A stretch of 64,000 nucleotides of DNA from Sclerotiophoma versabilis. Taxonomy: Eukaryota > Ascomycota > Dothideomycetes > Pleosporales > Didymellaceae. The notes under the pieces were generated by a model. That model had not been told where the DNA came from. It did not search any database and saw only the letters and a list, made by a program, of their open reading frames with translations. This document shows positions 33,566 to 43,782 of this stretch, one piece after another. The position numbers were made by a program, and so were the translations under genes. Position 1 is the first letter of the stretch. The number at the start of each line of letters is the position of its first letter. The stretch spans positions 1,922,001-1,986,000 of the forward strand of contig JAAROD010000004.1 of the NCBI GenBank assembly GCA_012274445.1, read 5' to 3'.

Positions 33566-33923
33566 TGTGTTTGTCAGGTTGGTACGAAGTGATCTTCCTG
33601 ACCTCTGAGCGAGTTGTTCGCCATCGTTTCTATATAGCTGGCTAGTCTAGAGGTGGGGTAGAGTTATCAAAGAGAGCTGAACCTCAGCTCGCTTGTCCCC
33701 GTCGCTTCACTGCTTAGTGGCCCAGGATTCGCGACGAATTCGCTAATTCTATTCAATCAGCGGTCAGGTACATCGAAACTAAGACAAAGAGTCCATCAGA
33801 TGATACTCTGGGATCCTCAGTTGCTGACGCCTTGCTTGGGAGACAAGGGAATTGTGCAACGCTCTTACTACGACGTATCGCACCAATTTATTCATGGTCG
33901 TTAAAACTCGTTCACACTCATCC
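33566..33923. other. Intergenic between two minus-strand genes
   Basis: Promoter of the methyltransferase gene and 3' flank of the transporter gene. Nothing else seen. Confidence 0.6.
33631..33636 (-). promoter_or_regulatory. TATA-like element of the methyltransferase gene
   Basis: TATATA on the minus strand about 66 bp upstream of the ATG at 33565. Confidence 0.35.
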
Positions 33924-35657
33924 TTAGCTTACTTGTCTCAGCACTCTCCTTCTTACGTAGTAGAACACCGCACCAACGACCCAAATGCCTATCAGAATCG
34001 CAGCTTGAATGGGTGCAAACACCGCGCCCCTGATCACAACAAAGCCACTGATCAGAGCGAACAAGATGGGAATGAGGATAAACGGCTTCACCGGCCTCTT
34101 CAGCTCCGGCTCTCTAAAACGCAGGACAATGGCGCCGACCACGGTGAGGAAGAAGAATGCATACTCCGCGAGTCCGTTCAGGGTGAGCAAAATACGCATG
34201 TTACCGAGCAGGATGTAGACTGTGGAGACGACGAAGTTCAGGACGAGAGCGTTGCTGCGAAAAAGTAAGTCTGTCTGTCTGTCAAGCGTGAAGCTCGAAC
34301 TAGGTACACTTACATGGGCGACTCTCCGTTGTCCATAGCTTCTTCGGCGTTGTCTTCGCCTTCAGCGCTCTTGGTGACTTTGTAAGTGCCAATTTGACCA
34401 ACTGTACCGAAAGGTGCAGGGAACCAGGTCTTGTTCGCAGCTGCGACGGTCATGCGTCCTGCAACAAACGAGTTGCCGAGCGCTGAGCCCGCAATGACGA
34501 GGCAGATGAGTACAGTTGCGGCGTACGCTCCACCTTTGCCTAGGAGGTGATTTACTGCAGTCTGGTCGTGAAGTTTAGCACTATACATGGGTGAATCTAG
34601 AAAGCAATCTGGCTTACAACTGCTGCAGCATCTGTAGTGGAAACTAGCTTCCATGGCAGTAAGATGTAGTAGACAGCATTGGCGGCTACATAACATAGTA
34701 TGATAGTTGGAATCGCTGTGTTGATGGACAACGGCAATTGCTTGCTGGGGTTGCGCAGTTCAGCAGCGACATAGTTCGCCTAAGTCAATGTAAGTAACCA
34801 CTCCCGCGCTTGTAAATGACTTGGCAACTTACCTTGTCCCATCCAGAGTAAGCCCAGAGCGCTCCATACAAAGCTGCGCTGTAGAAGCCAAGCGATTCCC
34901 ATACCGATACCTTAGACCAATCAAAGTGGCCGGGTCTTCCATCAGGACGTGGAGTGTCTCGTCTGGGAGCAAACCAATGTTCCCTTCGCCAATCAACACC
35001 ACCAACATCGTTGCCTGTAAGACTGTACCTGATCACAACGCTCAGACCGGCGATAATAAGCAAGAAAATAGTCAAAAACTTGACCGCAACAAAGAAACCC
35101 GACAGCCTGGTGCTAGTCTTCGTACTAATAGAATTCAAAACCGTAACAATCGCCAACACTAGCACGCTCAACAACTTATGCGTGATAGGCGGCGCAGGAT
35201 TGTTCACCCCCAGGCTAGAATACACGCTCTCCACAAACACAATGCTTAGAATGGCAAGGGTCGCCGGCATCGTTGCAACGATCCAACTCCAGGCCGCCAT
35301 GTAGCCCCAGAGCTCGCCGAAGATGTGGCTGAGGTAGGGTTGAATGCCACCTTCACCAGGAATCGCGGTGCCTAGCTCGGCCATGGTGAGTGCACCCGTC
35401 CAGGCGAGGATGCCACCGAGAAGCCAGATCAGAAGCCCTGCACCGGGAGAAGGCACGTTGGCGTCTATAGGACCGGGAGATGAGAAGACGCCCGAGCCGA
35501 TCACGATGCTGATTAGCAGGGCGAAGCCGTCGATGGCGCTGAGATTGCGGGCGAATGTTCCGCAGGGTTCTGCAGCCTCACTGTCATCCCGACGGATGGT
35601 GCTGACAGCTGGAGTGTCATTCTGCTGCAGCAGAGGTGTTGTTTCTGATGAGGCCAT
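33924..35657 (-). CDS. Amino-acid transporter, APC superfamily (LAT-like)
   Basis: Four exons, 35657-34833, 34779-34618, 34561-34314 and 34254-33924, encode 521 residues. An in-frame ATG at 35711 would add 18 residues; MASSETTPLLQQ is preferred because it resembles the usual start of the group. TM1 carries the unwound substrate-site motif IVIGSGVFSSPG. About 12 hydrophobic helices follow, including LLSVLVLAIVTVLNSIST, YSGWDK-ANYVAAELRNPSKQLP (the conserved APC segment after TM6) and the last helices ending YYVRRRVLRQVS. It imports or exchanges amino acids at the plasma or an internal membrane; the specificity is unknown. It is divergently arranged with the thioesterase gene, sharing ~370 bp of upstream DNA. 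Confidence 0.92.
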
Positions 35658-36026
35658 GTTGTGTTGTGATGGAGGAGATGTGATTGTGGGAACGAGGCTG
35701 GGATGATTCACGATGGCTGACGAATCGGCGGCTGGGATTGCGTGCTAGCGCGATTATCTGAGCGTATGGTCACGATCCACTCTTCCATCCTGCGTCTCAG
35801 CGAGACAAGTGAACACGAACGTGCTGAAGCGACCAGGTCCCAGCACTTAACGTTGTCACGCTGTTCGAGCTGAAAGTAAGGGCGAGGCTATGTCCCGAAG
35901 ATGCGGAACCCCGCTTGTCAAGTTCCGAGGTTCGTTCGCAGAGCCTCATGCCGAATCTTGACTTCAACTTCGACTTCAACACGTAATTGAAGCATCTCAG
36001 TCGCTGCCATCACCCGTCCCAGCAAC
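35658..36026. other. Shared upstream region of divergent genes
   Basis: It lies between the start codons of the amino-acid transporter (minus) and the thioesterase (plus). It must contain both promoters. No clear TATA box was seen. Confidence 0.55.
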
Positions 36027-37213
36027 ATGGTGGTTCGTCCATACTTTACGCCTGACAAGGCCGTCCTTCCCTTTGACAAAGTTGTCGAGCTTGAGACCAT
36101 CGATGCATTGACGTTTCGCTCGATCGTGAGAGCGTACTCTCCAACTGGAGGAGAGAATGGAACGTACGGCGGCCATGTATTCGCGCAAGCAGCATGGGCA
36201 GCTGCGCAAACGGTTAATGAAGGGTTGTTAATTCATGTACGTTTGACTGATACTACTACATCTACAAATCCTGATCATCAAGCAAGAACATAACGGGCTG
36301 GTTCATCCTCGGCGGCAAGCCCGACGAACAGTACACCTACAAAGTCAGCAAAATAAGAGACGGGTACAACTACTGCACTCGTTCCGTGACCGTAGTTCAA
36401 GATGCAGGCCAGGCAATGTTTACATGTACATGCTCATTCAAGCGCGAAGAGGGATCGCCCTGCGATGTGCAAGAGCACGTCGAGCTGAAAAAGAAGTACC
36501 ACGAAGCCTTGGGAGAGAAGCAAGATGAGCCTATGTTGCATGAGGCGGCACCAAGCAATGACTCTGATTACTTCCGCCAGACGTACCTTCCGGCACATCC
36601 AGAGCACTTCAATCCTATCGGTGGTCTGCATCTACGGAAAGCTGATATGAGCAAGTACAATGCCGGTCGCGATCCTTTGGACAAGAAACAGTTGACGTTC
36701 TATACGCTACGAGGCAGCTTGCCGCTACCGACTGCACCATTCCCACCTGGACCTGGGAAAGTGAGCGTAACGAGAGAAGCAAATTTGCATGCTTGCGCGC
36801 ACTTGTATGCTTCAGACCGCAACTCGCTATTCATCATACCAAATCACCTCGACCGTGGGAGAGAGTTCACACGCATGGCGAGTCTGTCACACAGCGTCAT
36901 CTTCCATGTTGGCGTCAAAGACTTGATTATGCCGCCCGAGCCACGCATCGACCATCCGAATGCTGACCGTACGTTGTGGGAGGGCGAGAAGCTATCGCTG
37001 TGCTCGCTAGACGACTATGAAGGGCACGACAGGGATGCAGATGGGAGGAAGTGGTTTGTGCAAGAGGCGTGGATGACGAGAGCAACAGGAGGAAGGGGAT
37101 TGCACACGAGCAGGCTATGGGACTATGAGAAAGGAGTGCATATAGCGACGACCTTTCAGGATGGACTTATACGGTTTGGGGATCGAAAGCCAAAGGTTAA
37201 TGCCAAAATATAG
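36027..37213 (+). CDS. Acyl-CoA thioesterase (TesB/ACOT8-like, double hot-dog)
   Basis: Exons 36027-36236 and 36287-37213 give 378 residues. The 50-nt intron ends CAAGCAAG and the join reads LIH-NITGWFILGGK, which matches the conserved family segment. The first hot-dog holds ENGTYGGHVFAQAAWAAAQTV. The second half contains HACAHLYASDRNSLFIIP, with the catalytic-type Asp, and LSHSVIFHV, then EAWMTRATGGRGLHTSRLWD. The enzyme hydrolyses acyl-CoA to fatty acid and CoA; many relatives are peroxisomal. The C-terminus ends VNAKI, close to but not a canonical SKL-type peroxisomal signal. Confidence 0.92.
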
Positions 37214-37693
37214 ATAGAGGCTCCTCCCTTCTAGTAAAGTCTGTGCAGGATCGTTTTCCAAGCTTCTCAAATAGTAATCATTCGAGTTCTTGTCTGGGAA
37301 TGGAAGATTGGGGGACGAATAATCGGGGTCCAGAGTGAGAAGGTGGGACGGTTGGTGCTACTCAGGAAGGCAGTGACCGCATCGCCAAGGCTAGGCGGGG
37401 CGCGGCCCTTGAGCTCCAGCACCTTCGGCGAGTGTAAGTCATCAATCACATAACACTTACCGGCGCTGCTGCCTCTACAGCACAAAAGTACACCCAACCA
37501 CCTCCCACCATCCATCCACAACACCATCAGCTCCAACATCAGCTGTAACACGCGCGCATAGCAACACACGTCACACCCCGCACTCCTCAGTTCACCGGCG
37601 GCGGCACACACGATAGCTCCGTCTTCTGCACCAGCCGGCAAGCTGTCGAAGCGAAAGCATTCCAGCGAGGACTCTAGTCCGCACAAGAAAACC
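37214..37693. other. Upstream region of UBA1; possible 5' coding extension
   Basis: From about 37565 to 37699 a frame in phase with UBA1 stays open and reads APSSAPAGKLSKRKHSSEDS and on to PHKKTMT. A possible first exon at 37301-37335 (MEDWGTNNRGP, donor GTGAGA) with an acceptor at about 37589 would fit in phase. This is unproven. Confidence 0.35.
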
Positions 37694-40600
37694 ATGACAG
37701 TGAGTGTGTCCTCTTCATCACTAAACAGACGCGCCCAAGTGGATTGTGCCGGGTTGCGCATTAGTAAACCGATTGCATGCTCATGTGGCAACCATGAACA
37801 ACACCCTCCGTCCCACTCATCTGTGCAGTGGTTTCACCGTTGAGGAAATGACTAACACACCCAGGACAAGATGCAGGTCGACGACCCTCCTGCTGCCGTC
37901 GAGCAGCTCAAGGAGGCGTCTGGCAACAACGGCGAGATTGACGAGTCTCTTTACAGCAGACAACTGTACGTGCTCGGCCACGAGGCTATGAAGCGCATGG
38001 GGTCCTCGAACGTCCTCATAGCTGGTATGCGAGGTCTCGGCGTCGAGATTGCGAAGAACATTGCGCTTGCTGGTGTTAAGTCGTTAACGCTCTACGATCC
38101 CAAGCCTGCCGCCCTCGCCGATCTGTCGTCACAATTCTTCCTTCGCCCCGACGATGTGGGCAAGCCGCGCGCGGCCGTTACCGTCCCTCGCGTCTCCGAG
38201 CTCAACCCATACACACCTGTGCAGGAGTACGCTGGCAAGGACCTGACGTCAGACTTATCTCAGTTGAAGCAGTTCCAGGTCATCGTCCTCACAGACACAC
38301 CTTTGAAGGACCAGGTCAAGATCGCAGACTACTGCCATGAGAATGGCATCTACATCGTCATCACCGACACATTTGGTCTTTTCGGTACCATTTTCACCGA
38401 CTTTGGCAAGAACTTTACAATCGGCGACCCTACGGGTGAGAACGTCACAAATGGAATCATCGCTGGTATCGATTCGGAAGGCCTGGTTTCAGCCTTGGAT
38501 GAGACACGACACGGTCTCGAGGATGGTGACTGGGTCACATTTTCCGAGGTCAAGGGCATGGAGGGCCTGAACGGCTGTGCCCCTCGCAAGATTGAAGTCA
38601 AGGGACCGTACACGTTCTCCATCGGCGATGTTTCTGGCCTTGGCGAGTACAAGGGCGGAGGCCAGTACATCCAGGTGAAGATGCCCAAGATCGTCAACTT
38701 CGAGCCGCTCAGCCAGCAGCTGAAGAAGCCCGAGCTCATGATCTCTGATTTCGCCAAATTCGACCGCCCGCAACAGCTCCACGTCGGCATTCAAGCTCTG
38801 CACCAGTTCGCCGAAAGCCATAACGGCGACTTCCCACGACCGCACAATGAAGCCGATGCGGCGGAGGTTCTGAAGATTGCGCAAGGTCTTGCTGGACAAG
38901 GAGAGGACAAGGTTGAGCTTGACGAGAAGCTGATCAAGGAACTCAGTTACCAGGCACGTGGTGATCTCAGCCCCATCGCTGCTTTCTTTGGTGGTCTGGC
39001 TGCGCAGGAGGTTCTCAAGTCCGTGTCCGGAAAGTTCCACCCGATCATGCAGTGGCTGTACTTCGACTCTCTTGAGTCGCTTCCTACCTCCACTGCACGC
39101 TCGGAAGAGCAGTGCGCCCCGATTGGCTCGCGCTACGACGGCCAGATTGCGGTACTTGGTCAAGAGTACCAGAAGAAGCTTGGCAACGTTAAGCAGTTCC
39201 TCGTCGGCGCCGGTGCCATTGGCTGTGAGATGTTGAAGAACTGGGCTCTGATGGGTCTGGCTGCTGGGCCTGAGGGCAAGATCACCGTCACCGATAACGA
39301 CCAGATTGAGAAGAGCAATTTGAACCGACAGTTCCTTTTCCGATCCCACGATGTTGGTTCGCTGAAGAGCGCCGCAGCGGCAAAGGCTGTTCAGGCCATG
39401 AACCCGGATTTGGACAACAAGATCGAAGTCTTGTCTGACAAGGTTGGCCCCGATACTGAAGACATCTTCAACGAGACTTTCTGGAACTCCTTGGACGGCG
39501 TCACCAATGCGCTGGATAACGTGGAGGCACGAACATACGTCGATCGCCGATGTGTCTTTTTCCGCAAGCCTCTGCTCGACAGCGGTACTCTCGGTACTAA
39601 GGGCAACACCCAGGTTGTCCTTCCCTTTATTACAGAGTCCTACTCTTCGTCGCAAGATCCGCCGGAGAAGTCGTTCCCTATGTGCACACTCAGGAGTTTC
39701 CCGAACAGGATCGAGCACACCATAGCATGGGCTCGTGAGATGTTCGACTCGCTGTTCGTCAAGGGACCAGAAGTCGTCAACCTGTACCTCACACAGCCCG
39801 ACTACCTCGGCGCATCGCTGAAGCAGTCTGGTAACGAGAAGCAGACTTTGGAGACACTACGAGACTTCTTGGTCACCGAGAAGCCCCTAACGTTCGATGA
39901 CTGCATCATCTGGGCCCGCCAGCAGTTCGAGAAGAGCTATAACCACAGCATCGCGCAGCTGCTCTACAATTTCCCTAAGGACTCCACAACTGGCTCCGGT
40001 CAGCCATTCTGGTCAGGACCCAAGCGCGCACCAGACCCATTGAAGTTTGATCCTTCCAACCCTACACATGCGACCTTTGTTGAGGCAGCAGCCATTCTGC
40101 ATGCCTACAACTATGGAATCAAGCCCAATGCGACCAAACAACACTACAATGAGGTTTTGAACGACATGATTGTCCCAGACTTCAAACCCGACCCGACGGT
40201 GAAGATCCAGGCGAGCGAGAATGACCCCGACCCGAACGCCAACCAGCCTCCCTCGGACGAAAACAACGAGCTCGATGAGATCGTCAAGCAACTCCCAGAC
40301 CCAAAGTCGCTTGCTGGCTTCAAGCTTGAGCCTGTAGAGTTTGAGAAAGACGATGACACAAACCATCACATCGATTTTATCACAGCATGCAGCAACCTGC
40401 GTGCTGAAAACTACAAGATCGAGCAGGCTGACCGCCACAAGACGAAGTTTATTGCTGGCAAGATCATTCCCGCAATTGCCACGACTACTGCGCTGGTCAC
40501 CGGTCTTGTCAACCTTGAGCTGTACAAGATCATCGACGGCAAGGATGACATTGAGCAGTACAAGAACGGGTTCATCAACCTGGCGTTGCCCTTTTTCGGG

Positions 40601-41016
40601 TTTAGTGAGCCTATCGCCAGCCCTAAGGGCACGTACGCTGGGCCGAACGGTGATGTTACGATTGATCGGCTGTGGGATCGTTTCGAGGTCGACGACATCA
40701 CCTTGAAGGAGTTTGTCGAGCACTTCAAGAAGAAGGGCTTGGACATTCAGATGGTCAGCTCCGGCGTTAGCCTGCTATATGCGTCATTCTATCCTCCGGC
40801 CAAGCTAAAGGACAGGATGGGATTGAGGTAAGTTATCATCCGTAGGATTGTTCATAACGCCAGCTAACGATTTCCAGCATGAGCAAACTCGTCGAGCACG
40901 TCAGCAAGAAGCCCGTACCAGAGCACCAGAAGAACGTCATCTTCGAAATCACTGCGGAGGACCAGAATGAGGAGGATGTCGAGATTCCATATGTTATGGT
41001 CAAGCTGCAAAAGTAG
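37694..41016 (+). CDS. UBA1: Ubiquitin-activating enzyme E1
   Basis: The main exon 37865-40827 is preceded by a short one (37694-37699; 165-nt intron ending TAACACACCCAG) and followed by 40878-41016. From MQVDDPP at 37871 the protein has 1031 residues; including the short exon adds MTDK. It activates ubiquitin with ATP and hands it to E2 enzymes. The inactive adenylation half carries [13 protein letters not shown]; the active half has [17 protein letters not shown] and the conserved Asp-containing [20 protein letters not shown]. The catalytic cysteine is in [21 protein letters not shown] (C605 counted from MQV). The C-terminal ubiquitin-fold domain ends [11 protein letters not shown]. The length matches yeast Uba1. 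The true N-terminus is uncertain. Confidence 0.96.
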
Positions 41017-41327
41017 GATTCTCTAGCTAGACGAGGGACTTAGTACCTGAGAGTGGGAAACGACATCTAGGCACAAAGTACATCAGTACAATCATGATAG
41101 ACGAATTGCATGAATAGACAATACTTCAATCCATGTCTTCTGACTTTTGGCCCTCGCTTGACCTGAACCGTTGCGGCAGCCGAGTCCGGTCTCGGCCGCT
41201 AGAGTGGGGCGAGTGGTCAAGGCACCAGCCCTACAATGGCGGGACGTTGATTATCAAGCTTCAAGTGACATTTCTCTACCACGCAACAATGTGAGCCACA
41301 CACCTACACAGCCAGCTATACAACAGC
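41017..41327. other. Intergenic between UBA1 and NBP35
   Basis: Short spacer with the 3' flank of UBA1 and the promoter of NBP35. No gene or tRNA could be supported. Confidence 0.6.
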
Positions 41328-42448
41328 ATGGCGCCCTCACTCGAAGAACCAACGCAAGTCGATTTCGACGCACCGCTCAGAAATGCGCCAAAGCTTGTTG
41401 CGCCCGAGCCAGGTACTTACCCCACCACTCGTGCTTTCGTCACTGCTCTGAAGCATGAAGCAGACGTGGGCGCAACACGGATAGATGCTAACGAAACCAA
41501 ACAGAGCACTGCCCGGGCCCTGAGTCCCTCCAAGCAGGCAAAGCAGACAACTGCGCCGGCTGCCCAAATCAAGCAATATGCGCCTCCGCCCCGAAAGGTC
41601 CCGACCCAGACATCCCCGTGATAACTGCGCGCCTTGCGTCTGTCCAACACAAGATCCTCGTTCTGTCCGGCAAAGGCGGCGTCGGAAAATCCACGTTTAG
41701 TACCATGCTCTCCCACGGCTTCGCATCGAATCCGCAATCGACGGTCGGCCTGATGGACACGGATATCTGCGGCCCGTCGATACCGAAGATGATGGGTGTC
41801 GAAGACGAGACGATCCACGTTACCGGCGAAGGGTGGGAGCCAGTGTGGGTGAGCGAGAACCTAGGGGTGATGAGTGTGCAGTTCATGCTGCCAAACCGTG
41901 ACGACGCGGTGATATGGCGGGGGCCAAAGAAGAACGGTCTGATAAAGAAGTTCCTAATGGATGTGAGCTGGGGCGAGCTGGATTTTCTGATTGTGGACAC
42001 GCCACCCGGCACGAGTGATGAGCATCTCAGCGTCAACAGCTTTTTGAAGGCGAGTGGTGTTGATGGCGCCGTCTTGGTCAGCACACCCCAGGAAGTCAGT
42101 CTGTTGGATGTAAGAAAGGAAATTGACTTCTGCCGTAAAGCGAAGATTCCTATTCTTGGCATTGTCGAGAACATGTCTGGCTTTGTGTGCCCGGGATGTA
42201 AGCACGAGTCTCAGATCTTCCGCGCGAGTACGGGGGGCGCGAGACGGTTGGCGGAGGATGAGAATATTCCGTTCCTGGGTGCTGTGCCATTGGATCCGAG
42301 GATTGGCATGGCGTGCGATTTTGGAGAGAGCTTCTTGACTGCATATCCAGATAGTCCGGCGTGCAAGGCTATCAGAGGGGTGGTGAAAAGGGTGGGAGAG
42401 GAGTTGGGGTTGAGTGCGGAGGAGGTGTTGCCTGATGAAGAGGAATAA
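41328..42448 (+). CDS. NBP35: Cytosolic Fe-S cluster assembly scaffold NBP35
   Basis: Exons 41328-41412 and 41505-42448 encode 342 residues; the reading through the intron in the first frame ends early and is not used. The N-terminus carries the ferredoxin-like cysteine motif CX13CX2CX5C (C31, C45, C48, C54), which separates Nbp35 from its partner Cfd1. The Mrp/Nbp35 P-loop is GKGGVGKS at residues 84-91, followed by [32 protein letters not shown] and the C-terminal bridging CPGC motif ([10 protein letters not shown]). With Cfd1 it forms the scaffold on which cytosolic and nuclear Fe-S clusters are built. An essential housekeeping gene in the cytosol and nucleus. Confidence 0.96.
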
Positions 42449-43782
42449 TGACGAGAGGTAGTTGATTGCATGCGTGGCGTTCACGTTCTAGCATTTACAG
42501 TTATGAATTCATGATTATGAAATTTTTGCCCTGTTGTGTCTTTTCACACGTGCAGCGTTCCTTCCTGCCAGAGGACGCCTTCTGCATCAATAAAGTCTTG
42601 TCCACGCTCTTTCTTTGTCTGTGTCTGCCCCTATCTGCTTGTCCTTTGGCGGATCCGACATTGAGATGAGCCAATAAAGAATGTGCGTGCACATGCATGT
42701 TAGGGCTTCAGATGTGCTGTTGTGCAAGAAGTTGGCCCCTCCTCAGATTGCGGTGGAATTGAAGTTACCTAGGAAACTGCAACCAAGCGGTGACAATAGC
42801 GACTCGCGCCATACACCGCCTCGCTAGCTCGGTATTCAGACATCTACAATATCTTCCAGGACTCTACCCATCGTTCCACACACAATGCCGTATTTCCAAG
42901 CGAGCGTAGCACAATTCCACGATGTGCAGGTGCCACCGACACAGCCACATGCGTGGGGCTTCAACGAGATTAGATGGAACCACAAACTCGACCAGACAGG
43001 CTCGACCTTTCTGTGTCTACGACGTCAGTATTTTCAGAGCGAGCGGAATTAGGGCTGACGGGCAGATCATGGCCTTGTTAGACTACTGCGCCTTCTCGCT
43101 GATGTCTCTAACACCACCATCAACGTTTGGCAGATGGCACGCCGCTTTTGACCACAGCCCAAACGCGTCACGCACGGCCACAGCGCCAGCCACTCGTAAG
43201 CTACGGATCGACCTCTAGTCTTGGCGGGAGCGGATGCAAAGGCTTCGATCCACTGCGCGAACGGGAGCCATTGATCTTGCAGGGACAGTTCGATGCGCCG
43301 GACGAGTGCGTTAGCCAGCGATGGCGTGTTTGACGCGCGATTAAGGGTGCAGCTACTCCACTAAAAAGAAGAAGGCAAGATTGCTATGTTGATCTTGGGT
43401 TAGAGAGATGTCAAAGATGTCATGCTGCAGTGCCAGGAGGACCCGGCTAGCGGCAAGAAGCATCCCTGCCTTCAGCGCCATAGCAACCTTGGAAATCATA
43501 TGGACAGTGTCACATCCTCTCCGCCGCCGTGCGCGTCTGCTTCCTGCTCTTTGCGATATTCAAGATACCCAGCACGATTTCTTTGTGCCAGTTGTAGAAG
43601 CCGTTCAACGCGCAACAGTACACTTACCGAGTCGTGCCGTAGCTGCGCTCACGCAGGCCAGGCGCATTGCATCTAGTAGGCGTGTTCTTTGCTTGACTCG
43701 AGTCGTAGCGCTGACATCTGGCGCAGAACGACTGTCGACGCGCCGCTCCTTCCTCTGTCACGACAGCCATTGATCGATTATC
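42449..43782. other. Intergenic; one possible small gene inside
   Basis: Apart from a speculative two-exon ORF at 42885-43151, only short overlapping ORFs are seen. The right part is the promoter of the PhoD-like gene. Confidence 0.5.
42885..43151 (+). CDS. Possible small two-exon ORF (74 residues)
   Basis: ATG 42885 lies in a good context (cacacaATGCC) behind a CT/CA-rich leader. Reading 42885-43023, removing a 42-nt GTCAGT...GGGCAG segment with a GCTGAC branch-like site, then 43066-43151 gives 74 residues starting MPYFQASVAQFHDVQ. Without splicing the frame gives 54 residues. No family is recognised and the intron is very short, so this is weak. Confidence 0.25.

Noticed and set aside
37267..37791. 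174-codon ORF on the minus strand upstream of UBA1
   Set aside because: No recognisable features, and it overlaps the UBA1 leader, a credible intron and the in-phase basic stretch on the plus strand.
38489..39718. 409-codon ORF on the minus strand
   Set aside because: It lies wholly antisense to the UBA1 coding exon, and the peptide has no domain. It is a shadow of codon bias.
41190..41260. tRNA-like stretch (GAGTGGTCAAGGCACCAGC)
   Set aside because: It resembles part of a class II tRNA 5' half, but no B box, T-arm or matching acceptor strand is found downstream.
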